From NCBI GenBank assembly GCA_037176705.1, contig CM073889.1:52073596-52137595 (forward strand): a stretch of 64,000 nucleotides of DNA. The letters run 5' to 3'. This document shows positions 46,460 to 57,706 of this stretch, piece by piece. This DNA is from Molossus alvarezi. Lineage: Eukaryota > Chordata > Mammalia > Chiroptera > Molossidae. The position numbers and the translations under genes were made by a program. The notes beneath the pieces are model-generated. The model had not been told where the DNA came from, searched no databases, and saw nothing but the letters and a program-made list of their open reading frames with translations. Positions within the stretch are counted from its first letter, which is position 1. Each line of letters starts with the position of its first letter.

Positions 46460-46580
46460 TGTGAACCCAGAGCTGACACTTGCCCCCAGCAGTGTGAACC
46501 CAGAGCTGACACTTGCCCCCAGCAGCAGCTGAACCCCACCAGGCAGCAAGGGTCTCCAACAGGACTTCAGTAGGACTCAC

Positions 46581-46830
46581 CCACCCCAGCAGCATACCAT
46601 GAACCCCAGAAGTGCACCAGTGGTACCCACGAACCCCAGCAGTGTACCAACAAAATCCACAAACCCCAGTAGTATACCAGAGGGACCCACAAAACCCAGC
46701 ACCATGCCAGTGGGACCCATGCACCCCAATAGTGCAATAGTGGAACTTCATACATTCCAGAAACATACCAGTGGGTCCCACACACCCCAGTAGGGCAACA
46801 GATGGACCTGCACACCCCAGTCACATATCC
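46581..46830 (+). repeat. 30-bp tandem array in the L1-F 5'UTR
   Basis: The core 'accccagnagt..accag' recurs exactly every 30 bp at 46601, 46631, 46661, 46691, 46721, 46751, 46781 and 46811. Thirty is a multiple of three, so both strands stay open across it and give proline-rich (TNPSSVPxxx) or Trp/Gly-rich 10-residue repeats. I read it as a 5'UTR array and not as a protein. Confidence 0.93.
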
Positions 46831-47114
46831 TGGGGTGCAGCACATATCAGCAGCTAAGACCCATCCCCAGAAACATCAGCAGAAGCTGATCAAGAGCGGT
46901 GCCCCAGCCCAAGCAGCAGCAAGTCTTGGAAAGCCAAGACCTGCATGACAGACCAATTCCAGCTGCCAGATGTCAGCCCTCCAGGACCGACAGCAGACAA
47001 GAAGAGCCATACTCCAAAACAGTCTGGAAGGTAAAGCAGCCTTAAATGATACACACTGACCTGCCTACACATGGCAACATCCTTCACTGGGCTTAGAATT
47101 ATCAAATAGCTAAT

Positions 47115-48065
47115 ATGGTGAGACAAAGAAACAAAACCCAAATGAAAAGAAAAAGAGGAATCACCAGAAAAGGAACTACAGAAACTAAAAGAATAAAAAC
47201 TTGTCAGATAAAGAATTTAAAGCAATGATTATAAGGGTGCTTAAACAATTTGGTGAGAACTACAAGCACCTTAATAAGAGTTATGAAGAGCTCACTGGGA
47301 AATACTTCAGCTTAAAAAAGAAGGTACAAGCTACTCATAAAAAGGTAGAAGCTATACATAAAAATCAAAAGGAAATAATGACATAGCTGATACAAAAAAA
47401 ATACCTTAGAAGGGTTCAATAGTAGATTAGAATAAACTGATGACCAAATCAGAGACTTAGAAGATGAGATAGAGAAAAACAACCCAATAGAGCAGCAAAT
47501 AAAAATAGTTTAAAAAGCAGAAGGAGAGTTTAAGGGAGCTGTGGGATAATACTAAACATAACAACATTTGCATTATACGGGTACCAACCAGAATAAGATC
47601 AGAGAGAAAAATAGAGACCATGTTTAAAAAAATAATGGTGAAAAAATTTCCTAAACTGGTGAAGGAAAAAGTCACACAAGTCCAGGAAACACAGAGAGTC
47701 CTAAGAAAGATGAACCCCAAAAGACCCAAAGCTAAACACATCATAATAAAAACGACAAACTTTAAAAAAAAAAAAAATCTTAAAGGAAGGAAGAGAGAGA
47801 CAGAAAGTTATCTACAAGGGAGCTCCCAATGGACTGTCAGCTGATTTATCAATGGAAACACTGCAGGCCAGAAGGCAGTGGCATAAAGTGTACAAAGTAA
47901 TGCAAGGCAAGGGTCTGAATCCAAGACTACTCTAACCAGCAATGCTATCATTCAAAATTGAAGGAGAAATAAAGGGCTTCATGGATTTAAAAGAAAAAAA
48001 AAAAGTTAAAGGAATTTACCATCACTAAACCAGCACTGCAAGAAATGCTGAAGGGACTACTGTAA
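47115..48065 (+). pseudogene. L1-F ORF1 (disabled)
   Basis: ATG 47115 (MVRQRNKTQMKRK-like). Open pieces cover the coiled coil (47201-47386) and the middle domain (47620-47844). Poly-A slippage (47764-47776) and stops break it. The canonical end 'ggactactgtaa' stops at 48065. More diverged than L1-D and L1-E. Confidence 0.85.
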
Positions 48066-48116
48066 GAAGAAGAAGAAACAAACAGAGAGAGAGAGGAACA
48101 CAGACATAAAATTAAA

Positions 48117-49295
48117 ATGGCAACTAATAACTATATATCAATAATAACCTTAAATGTAGAGGGCTTAAATGCTCCAATCAGAAGACATAGCATAGTTGAC
48201 TGGATAAGAAAGCATGACCATGTATATGCTGTCTACAAGAAATTCATCTCACAACAAAAGACTCAAACAGAATGAAAGTGAAGGGATGGAAAAAAATTTA
48301 CAAAGCAAATGGAAAACAAACAAAAAAAAGCTGATATAGAAATACTCATACCTGACAAGATAGACTTCAAAATAAGGGCTATAATAAGAGACAAAGAAGG
48401 TCACTACATAATTTTAAAAGGATCAATCCAACAAGAGGCTATAACCCTGGTAAACACATACGCACCAAATATGGGAGTTACAAAATATATTTAAAAACTT
48501 CAAGGGAGAGAACAATAGCAATAAGATCTTAGTGGGTGATTTTAACACCCCACTTACACCACTGGATAAGTCTTCCAGACAAATACTTACCAAAAACATA
48601 GAGTCCTTAAAGGATGACCTAGATCAGTTGGACTTCATTGATATTTACAGAACATTTCACCCCAAAGCTGCAGAATATACATTTTTCTCAAGAGCACACA
48701 GGACATTCTCAAAAACAGACCACATGTTAGGGCACAAAGTAAGTTTCTACAAATTCAAAAAGGTTGAAATCATATCAAGCATCTTCTCAGACCACAATGG
48801 CATGAAACTAGAGCTCAGTTATAATAAAAACACACAAAAACATTCAAACACTTGGAGGCTAAACAGCATGTTATTAAACAACAAATTGGTTACTAATGAG
48901 ATCAAGGAAGAAATTAAAAACCTCCTGGACACCAATGAAAACAAACACACAACACAAAATCTATGGGATGCAGCAAAAGAAGTCCTGAGAGGAAAGTTCA
49001 TAGCACTACAGACCTACCTCAAAAAAACAAGAAAAATTCCTAATTGGCTCTCTAACCCTACAATTTAAAGATCTAGAAAGTAACTAAAAGAAAAAAACCA
49101 GAGCAAGTAGAAGGAAAAAAATAGTAAAAGTCAGAGCAAAAATAAATGACACAGAGACTAAAAAAAAAGTTCAAAAGATCAATGAAACAAAAAGCTTTTT
49201 CTTTGAAAAGATAAACAAGATCGATGGACCTTTAGCCAGACTCATCAAGAAACAAAAACAGAGGACCCAAATAAACAAAATCAGAAATAAAAGAG
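48117..49295 (+). pseudogene. L1-F ORF2, endonuclease domain (truncated)
   Basis: ATG 48117 (MATNNYISIITLNVEGLNAP-like). Open stretches 48309-48494 and 48532-49068 contain [30 protein letters not shown] and SDHNGMKLE, the endonuclease landmarks. It breaks off before the reverse transcriptase. Stops occur near 48241 and 48493. Confidence 0.87.
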
Positions 49296-49760
49296 AAGCC
49301 AGGCAGGTGTTTCTGCTGTAAGGTAGAAGCAACAATCATTTCCCCAGAAAAGGGGGGGGAATGGCCCCACCCCACAGCCAAGCACTGAGACTCCAAGCCT
49401 GCCCAAGCTTGTATGCCCTGGCCAATACTGAAGTCTCCTTAGCATAGCTTAAGATGTAGGGTGGGGCAAGTGGAATTCCAGATGGTGGGGGAGAGAGATC
49501 TAGACATGGCACCAGTGGGATTCCAGAGGGTAATGATTCCTCACTAGGCTGATGCCACTCAGAGATTGCTCCTCTCAAGAAAAATGACTGCTGTGCTATC
49601 AGAGGATGACCCAGCACAGGTATCCTGGCACCTGCTTTCCAACATGTCTTCCCAAAGTCACCCACTCCAGACTTTCAGGAAACTGCACTCTACACAGCCC
49701 TTGCTCCAGAGCTCAGGGCAGGTGACTGTGAACAAAAAATAAATAAAAAACTTGATACTT
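49296..49760 (+). other. Unassigned GC-rich segment
   Basis: It follows L1-F directly. No L1, SINE or coherent frame; may be an upstream part of the LTR that follows, or host DNA. Confidence 0.35.
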
Positions 49761-50519
49761 TGAAAGGTGGCTTTGTCTCCAGTGGTCTCTGTCTCCCTTG
49801 TTAGCTTGAAACCCCACCATCTTTCCCAGCTAGATGCTATGAGGGTGCTTCTTCCTGGCTCTAGAATTCTGGCCTAGGGAGCCCAGTCTAGGGTGTAGGC
49901 TTCATGCCTCTCAAGGGAACCTCCCACAGCTAAGTTATTCCTCCATAACCTTGGTCAGCAACCCATGGGATCAGGGGCAGCCTCACTCACATCTACACCC
50001 CTCCTACCAGTTTTGAGGTGGGTTCTCCTGCCAGTTCTTGGTTAAAAGTCTCCTCTTCACATAGTCTCTAATTGGTAATTCAAGGTGATTGTGCCCCGCC
50101 CCCCATTTAGTTGTAATTTCCAGTTTGGTTATGGGGAGGAGTTGCAAGCAAGATCCACTCACTCTTTCTTGAACTCCCCTATTGACTCTTTAATGTTATT
50201 GCTATTATGTTAATTGTTGATTGTTAACTATCCTATACCCACCTATGTAAAAAAAATGTGTCTATCATTTTACTTTTTATCCAATCCCAGAGGTTTCCCC
50301 ACTTTTCTTTCTCATACCTCCCTAACGTATCACTGATGGATTTCATGTAACCCACTTACTCCTCCTCTTTTGATGGTAATATATAAAATAAGTGCAAAAT
50401 TGTCATTTTTCTAGAGAATTTTCTCAATCAGATGAGGTTTTGCTTCCCAGCAATTGTCATCATTTTGGCTCAAATAAACTCGTAAAATCCTTAGATTGTG
50501 GAGTGTTCTTACACTGACA
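49760..50519 (+). mobile_element. Endogenous retrovirus solo LTR, sense
   Basis: LTR layout near the right end. TATA-like 'atatataaaataag' at about 50380, then AATAAA at about 50471-50476 ('ggctcaaataaactcgt'), then a short U5-like stretch ending ..ACTGACA at about 50519. The left end is a guess. No internal retroviral genes adjoin it. Confidence 0.6.
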
Positions 50520-51054
50520 TAATATTTCACTGCAATGTCAGAAGGTGAAATGCCTCACCTGACTCTTTATTAAAACTGATGATCCACTGCAAAAACAGCC
50601 ATAATCCATCCTTAGAATGAACAAACTGATTTATGGTCTCAGATTTCATATAAGAATAAAATGATAACAAACCTGCTCAGCAATCTGTGTGTACCTGCAC
50701 TGTGTATTTATCAAGTTAATCATTCACTCCTCAGACAGGAGCATGGAAGTTAAGAAAGAGCAAAAAGACATGAAGCTGTGAACATGTGCCACTCTCCAAG
50801 ACTGTTTTGAGGAGGTAACTTGCAAAACCATCAAGGATAAAAATAGACAGAAAAAAAGAAAAACATAAGCAGCTAGGAAACTAAATAACTTTTCTAAATC
50901 AACCTCTATCCAACTCCTTTTTTGAAGTTACTTTCTCTCCCAAATGGAGCTCTACCACTTTGTAGACAAGAATCATCTTTGTTTAGTTGTATATGGATAT
51001 GTGCAAATGCTAATTTTTGATAAACCAGAAGTAAACGGACAGAACTCTTCTTAA
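50520..51054. other. Unassigned sequence
   Basis: No feature recognised; ordinary base composition and only short frames. Confidence 0.4.
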
Positions 51055-51479
51055 AATAACTTTTTTTATATTTTTCAATTACAATTGACATACAATATTA
51101 TATCAGTATCCATTCCTTGCTCTCTTTTCTTTCCATTTAAACCAGTGATTAGAAATTTATATAACATGAAGTGATAACCCTGATAAATCTAGTACCCATC
51201 AGACACCACATGTAGTTACTACAATATTGACTATATCCCCTATGCAATACTTTACATCCCATAACTATTCTATAACTACCAACTTGTACTTAATTCATTC
51301 ACCTTTCCCAACCATCCCTCAAACCCGATTTCCATCAAGCAACTGTCAAACTGTTCTCTATCTATGTATCTGTTTCTGATATAAATGTTTATTTTGGTTT
51401 GTTTTTCAGACACCATATAAGCAAAATCATATGGCATTTCTCCTCTGTATTAAGTATTTCACAAGATTTCATTCTTTTT
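51055..51479 (-). mobile_element. Old L1 3'UTR, antisense (host of the L1-G/H composite)
   Basis: The style 'acaattgacatacaatatta' and 'caaaatcatatggcatttct' is typical of ancient mammalian L1 3'UTRs read backwards. It ends at 'atttcattcttttt' and resumes at 59387 with 'aatagctgagtcatattc', its ORF2 C-terminus. Confidence 0.75.
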
Positions 51480-51736
51480 CTTTATTTTTTAATTTTTTAT
51501 CACTTTATTTTTGTTACAGATATTTCTCCTTTTTTCCCCCCATTAACGCCATCCTCCCCATCGCCCCAACTCCACCCTCGACTTTGTTGTCCAGGTCCAC
51601 TGGTTATGCATACATGCATATAAGTTCTATGGTTTATCTCTTTCCTCTACCCAATTTTGCCTCTTCTGAGGGTTGTCAGTCTGTACACTACTTCCCCGTC
51701 TCTGGGTCTACCCTATTCCTCAGGCTGTCATATTCA

Positions 51737-54700
51737 TTATATTGCACAAAGAAGTGAGATCAGGTGGTATTTCTTTTTTCCTGCTTGCGTTGTTTTGCTT
51801 AGGATACTACTTTCCAGGTCCCTCCATGTTGCCTCAAAGAATACGAGATCTTACGTTCTTAGAGCTGCATAGTACTCCATTCTGTATATGTAGCACAGCT
51901 TTTGGCACCATTCATCTACTAATAAACACTTGGCTCTTTCCAGATATTAGCTGTTGTAAATAATTCTGCAAAGAACATGAAGGTACATATATTTTTTCTG
52001 ATTGGTGTTTCAGCCTTCCAGGGTATAATCCTAGAAGTGAGATCACTGGGCCAAATGGCAATTCAATTTTTAATTTTTTGAGGTAACACCATATTGTTTT
52101 CCATAATGGATGTACCATTCTGCATTACCACCAGCAGTGCATTAGAGTCCCCTTTTCTCCATGCCCTCGCCAACACTTGTTTCATGATTTGTTGATGGTG
52201 GCGATTCTGACAAGTTTGAGGTGATAACTCATGGCTGTTTTAACTTGCATCTCTCTGATAATTAGTAATGTTGAACATTTCATCATATGTCTCTTGGCCA
52301 TTTGTATGTCCTGTCTGGAGCGGTGCCTATTCAGCTCCTCTGCCCATTTCTTAATTAGGTTCTTTGTCTTCCTTTTGTTGAGTTCTATGAGTACAGTATA
52401 AATTTTAGAAATTAAGCCCTTATCGGAGGTATCATTGGCAATGATGTTCTCCCATACAGTGGGTTGCTTTTCCATTTTGATGGTTGTTTCTTTGGTGTGC
52501 AGAACCTTCTTAGTTTGATGTAGTCCCACGTGTTCATTTTTTCCTTTATTTCTGTTGCCTTAGGTGATGTATCAGTGAAAATTCTGCTGCATATGATGTC
52601 CGAAATATTGTTGCCTACATTTTCTTCTAGAATTTTTATGAATTCACGGTTCACATTTAAGTCTTTTATCCATTTTGAGTTCATTTTTGTGTATGGTGTA
52701 AGTTGATGGTCTAGTTTCATTTTTTTGCATGTAGCTGTCCAATTTTCCCAGCACCATTTATTAAAGAGGCTATCATTACTCCATTGTATACTCTTGCGTC
52801 CTTTGTAAAATACTAATTGAGCACAGTGTCTTGGGTCCATTTCTGGGTTCTCTATTCTGTTCCACTGGTCCACATGCCTGTTCTTGTGCCAGTACCAGGC
52901 TATTTTGATTACAGTAGCTTTATAGTATAACCAGATATCTGGTATTGTAAACCAACCTACTTTATGCTTCTTTGTCAAGATTGCTGTGGCTATTCGTGGT
53001 CTTTTTTGGTTCCCTATGAACTTCTGAAGTATTTGTTCTAGTTCTGTGGAATATATTGTTGCTATTTTTATGAGGATTGTATTGAATCTATAAATTGCTT
53101 TGGCTAATATGAATATTTTAACGATATTAATTCTCCCAATCCATGAACAACATATGTGCTTCCACTTTTTTATATCTTCCTCTATTTCTTTTTTCAATGT
53201 CCTGTAGTTTTCTGCAAATAGGTCCTTTACTTCTTTGGTTAAGTTTATTCCGAGGTATCTTAATTTTTTGCCATGATGGTAAATGGCACTGTTTTTTTTT
53301 CAGTTTCTCTTTCTGTGAGTTCATCATTGGTGTATAAGAATGCCATTGATTTCTTGACCTTAATTTTGTATCCTGCTATGTTGCCAAATTCATTTATTAA
53401 GACTAGTAAATTTTTGATGAAGTCCTTCGGGTTTTCTACATATAGTATCATGTCATCTGCAAATAATGACAATTTCACTTTCTCCTTTCCAATTTGGATC
53501 CCTTTTATTTTTTCTTCCTGTCTGATTACTGTGCTAAGACTTTCAGTACTATGTTAAAAAAGACTGGCGATAGTGGGCATCCTTGCCTTGTTCCTGTTCT
53601 TAAGGGAAATGCTTTAGTTTTTGCCCATTGAGTATGATGTTGGCTGTAGGTGTTTCATATATGGTCTTTATTATGTCGAGATATGTTCCCTCCATTCCCA
53701 CTTTGCTGAGTGTTTTTATCAGAAATGGATGCTAGATTTTGTCGAAGGCTTTTTCGGCATCTATTGATAACATCATGTGGTTTTTATTCTTCATTTTATT
53801 TATGTAGTGTATCACGTTTATTGATTTGCGAATATTGTACCAGCCTTGCCTCCCTGGGATGAATCCCCCTGGGTCATGGTGGATAATTTTTTTGGTGTAT
53901 TGCTGGATCCGATTTGCTAGTAATTGGTTCAGGATTTGGACTCTATGTTCATCAGGGATAACATAGTTTTCTTTCTTTGTAGTGTCTTTTTCTGGTTTTG
54001 GAGTTAGAATTATGCTGGCTTCATAAAACGAGTTTGGAAGTCTTCCCTCCTCTTGAATTTTTTGAAATAGTTTGAGGAGAATGGGTGTTAGTTCTTTTTT
54101 GAATGTTTGATAAAACTCCCCCATGAAGCCATCCGGGCCTGGGCTTTTGTTTGCTGGGAGAGTCTTGCTTACATCTTCAATTTCTTCTGTTGTTTTTGGT
54201 CTGTTCAAGTTTTCTATCTCTACCTGGTCCAGTTTTGGGAGACTGTGTGTTTCTAGAAAGTTGTCCATTTTGCTTAGATTGCCGAATTTGTTGCCATATA
54301 ATTGTTCATAGTAGTTGTTGACGATCTTTTGTATTTCTGTGGTGTCAGTTGTTACTTCTCTTTTATTTCTGATTTTGTGTAGTTGGGTTCTCTCTCTGTT
54401 TCTTGGTGAGTCTAGCTAAGGGTCCATCAATCTTGTTTATCTTTTCGAAAAACCAGCTCTTTGTTTCATTGATACTTTGAATTGTTTTGATTTGTTTTGT
54501 TTTTTCAGTCTCCATGTCGTTTATTTCTGCTCTGATCTTTACTATTTCCTTCCTTCTACTTGCTCTGGGGTTTTCTTTTTTTTGCTCTCTAGTTCTTTAA
54601 GTTGTGAGGTTAGATAGTCTATTAGAGAATATTCTTGTTTTTTGAGGTTGGCTTGTAGTGCTATGAACTTCCCTGTCAGAAATGCTTTGCTGCATCCCAT

Positions 54701-55549
54701 AGATTTTGTGTTGTTGTGTGTTCATTTTCATTGGTTTCCAGAAAGTTTTTAATTTCTTCCTTGATCGCCTCGGTGACCCATTCATTATTTAATAACATGC
54801 TATTAAGCTTCCATGTGTTCAAATATCTTTGTATGTTTTTCTTGCAATTGATTTCCAGTTTCATGCCATTGTGATCTGAGAAGATGCTTGATATGATTTC
54901 AGTCTTCTTGAACTTGTATAGACCTAGCTTGTGCCCTAACATGTGGTCCCATGTGCACTTGAGAAGAATGTGAATTCTGTAGTTTTGGGGTGTAATTCTC
55001 TGTAGATATCTATTAAATCCATTTGGTCTTGTTCTTCATTTATTCTCTGTTTCATTGCTAATTTTTTGTCTAGAGGATCTATCCAGTGATGTCAGTGGGG
55101 TGTTGAAGTTCCCTGCTCTGATAGTATTGCTATCAATTTCTCCTTTGAAGTCCTCCAGAAAATTTTTAATATATTTTAGTGCTCCTATACTACGTGCATA
55201 TATGTTTAACAAGATTCTATCTTCCTGTTGAATAGGTCCTTTCAATATTATGCAATGGCCTTCTTTGTCTCTAGTTATGGCCTTCATTTTGAAATCTACT
55301 TTATCACATATGACATATGAGTATTGCTACCCCAGCTTTTTTTTTTTTTTCTTTCCGGTTGCTTGAAAGGTTTTTTTCCAACCCTTCACTTTCAGCCTAT
55401 GTGATTCTTTTGCTGTGAGGTGGGTCTATTGTAAACAACATAGATGAGTCATGCTTTCTTATCCAATCAGCTACTCTGTGTCTCTTTATGGAAGCATTCA
55501 ATCCATTCACATTTAAGGCGATTATTGATATGTACTTATTTATTGCCAT
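51737..55549 (-). pseudogene. L1-G ORF2 (disabled)
   Basis: Starts at ATG (complement of 55547-55549), stops at the canonical position. Landmarks on the minus strand: endonuclease 54676-55287 (SDHNGMKLE), RT with [16 protein letters not shown] (53260-53478) and [15 protein letters not shown] (53732-54268), and a long open C-terminal half (52412-53197). Several frameshifts and stops, but most motifs survive. Confidence 0.92.
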
Positions 55550-55596
55550 TTTTGTTTAGTGTGGTTCTATTTTTCATCCCATTTCTCCTGCTAATT

Positions 55597-56494
55597 AAGC
55601 AGTCCTTTTAATATTTCTTGCTGCGTTGGTTTGGTGCTAATGTATTCCCTTAGCCTTTTTTTTTTTTTTTGCCTGAGAAGCTATTTGTTTGACCTATATT
55701 GAAAGATAGCTTTGCTGGATAGAGTAGTCTTGGAATCAGATTCTTGTTTTCCATGACCTTGATTATCTCATGCCATTCCCTTCAGGCCTGTAGTATTTCT
55801 TTTGAGAAGTCAGCTGATACCCTCATGGGGTTTCTTTTGTAGGTAACCTGTTGCTTATCTCTTGCTACTTTTAGGATTCTCTCTTTGTCTTTAATTTTGG
55901 GCACTTTGATTACTATGTGTGTCTTGGGTGGGCTTGTTTGGGTTCTTCTTACTTGGGGCTCTCTGTGCTTCTTGAACTTGAATACCTTCTTTCTTCACCA
56001 AATTATGAAACTTTTCTATCAGTATTTCCTCAAATATATTCTCTAACCCTTGCTCATTTTCTTCTCTGGGCACTCTTATGATGCGAATGTTATTACGTTT
56101 TCAGTTGTCCCACAGTTCTCTTAAGCTGTTGTCCTGTTTTTTCACTTTTTTTTCCCTTTTGGTTTTCTGATCGGTTGATTTTTTTCTACCCTGTCGTCTA
56201 ATTGACTGATCCGATCTTCAGCTTCCTCTACTCTGCTCTTTAAACCTTCCAATGTATTTTTTCTTTCTGGTATGTCATTCTTCATTTCTTCTTGGTGGTT
56301 TTTAATTTCCAACTGGTTGCTTGTCAACATTGCTATGTGTTTACTCATGGTGCTCATGTCCTTACACATGCTGTTGAGCTTTTTGAGATCATGGTCCTGA
56401 ATTCTGTTAACTTGCTTAACTGCACCTCATTTATCTCATCTATGGTAGAGGTCTCTTGTTCTTTAATTTCGCTTTCGTTTCTGTTTTTCACCAT
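55597..56494 (-). pseudogene. L1-G ORF1 (disabled)
   Basis: ATG at the complement of 56492-56494 ('aaaatggtgaaaaacagaaa'). Coiled-coil piece 56142-56369 and middle piece 55891-56073 (PREENEQGLENIFEE) are open. A base missing in the canonical end (..GGACTGC-TTAATTAG) removes the normal stop frame. Confidence 0.9.
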
Positions 56495-57039
56495 TTTGGC
56501 TTTCACAGTGGGCATTGGAGTCTGCCAAATTTTCCCTGTGGGTGTTGGTGTTCTGCTGTTTGTGGCTCCCTCTCCTGGGTTTGGATGAGGTAGGGAGGAC
56601 CCACTTGAAACACCACTGTCAAGTCTTAACTGTCCTGATTAGAGTTGCTAGCCCAGGGAATGGTAGTTATCCTCTAGCTTTTTTGCCTGGAGGCTATTAA
56701 TAGGGGTCACCTACGGAACTCTGGTTTCTGAGCTGACTGGAAAATCTCCCTCTGGTGCTCAGTGTAAGAGGATTTCCAGAGGGTAGGGCAGATGCTGGTT
56801 GTTAATGGGCCTCAATTAGTATTTCAATGGCCAAAGATCGGTTTGAATCTCCGAGAGAGGGGCCACTGCCTCTCCCCATGGCCCTGGGAAGGAGTAAGAT
56901 GACCACAGTGCTGCATGGCTGCACTCAACAAAAGCTCTGAGCACCCTCCAAATCCCACGTGTCCCCACAGTTTCAGTCCAGTCTGCCTTCCCTCTGCCAG
57001 AGCCTAAGGTGAGTGGCTGCTGCCAATTTAGCCTCTGTC

Positions 57040-57510
57040 TGGGCTCTGTGGCATGGAGCCGCCTGGGACTTTAACCTGAGGGCGCTGCTCCCAGCTAAGG
57101 GCGGCTGAGGCTGCGCAGCTCCCAGCCGAGGGCCTAGCACCCATCCGATGTCGCAGGACCCAGCCAAGGCAGCTACTGGTCCCATCCGATGACACAGGAC
57201 CCAGTTGAGGGCACAGCTTCCAGCCAAGATCACAGGACCCCGCCTAGGGCGAAGAACCCAGCCGAGGTTGCAGGACCCAGCTGACGGTGTATCATTCAGC
57301 TGAGGTGGCCACAGGACCCAGCCGAGATAGCTGCTGGTCCCAGCCTAGGGCGCAGCTTCCAGCTGAGGCTTCTGGTCCCAGCCAAGGTCTCAGGACCCAG
57401 GCGAATTCGCCGGACCCAGCTGAGGCAGCAGCAGGTCCCAGCCAAGGCCATAGGTCCCAGCCGAGGGTGCAGCTTCCAGCCGAGTCCACTGGTCCCAGCA
57501 CAGGCTGCTA
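57040..57510 (-). repeat. GC-rich tandem repeats in the L1-G 5'UTR
   Basis: Irregular ~24-27-bp units such as 'caggacccagccgaggt', the same type as in L1-B (16790-17045). Confidence 0.82.
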
Positions 57511-57706
57511 TAGACCGTGGGCTCCCAGCCCCCTCTCACGTCCTTGCAAGCCTACCAGGATTGAGTCAGTGTCCCTGGTTGTGTGGTCCTCCAGGCTGCC
57601 TTTTGGTTGCCCCTTCCTGAGGATTTTTATTTTCATTGTAATTCCAGTTTGGTCCTGGGAGATGGACTGTGTAGCTTCCATTCACTCCGCCGCCATTTTC
57701 CCTCCC

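Larger units (their letters stand above)
45977..49295 (+). mobile_element. L1-F: 5'UTR, ORF1, N-terminal ORF2
   Basis: 5'UTR 45977-47114 (GC-rich, with CAG and 30-bp tandem repeats), ORF1 47115-48065, ORF2 from 48117. The element stops at about 49295 within the ORF2 stretch 'aacaaaatcagaaataaaag', where unrelated DNA begins. Its 5'UTR resembles the monomer-type module at 5788 and 63267 in part ('cagctaagacccatcccc'). Confidence 0.85.
51480..57706 (-). mobile_element. L1-G, full length, minus strand
   Basis: T-rich start (reversed A-tail), 3'UTR (51490-51736), ORF2 (51737-55549), ORF1 (55597-56494), 5'UTR (56495-57706) ending 'cactccgccgccattttccc', the reversed 5' end 'gggaaaatggcggcggagtg'. 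Directly beyond lies the truncated ORF1 of L1-H. Confidence 0.92.

Noticed and set aside
46380..46845. Trp/Gly-rich minus-strand repeat protein
   Set aside because: Explained by the 30-bp non-coding array; no start context, neighbours or conservation support it.
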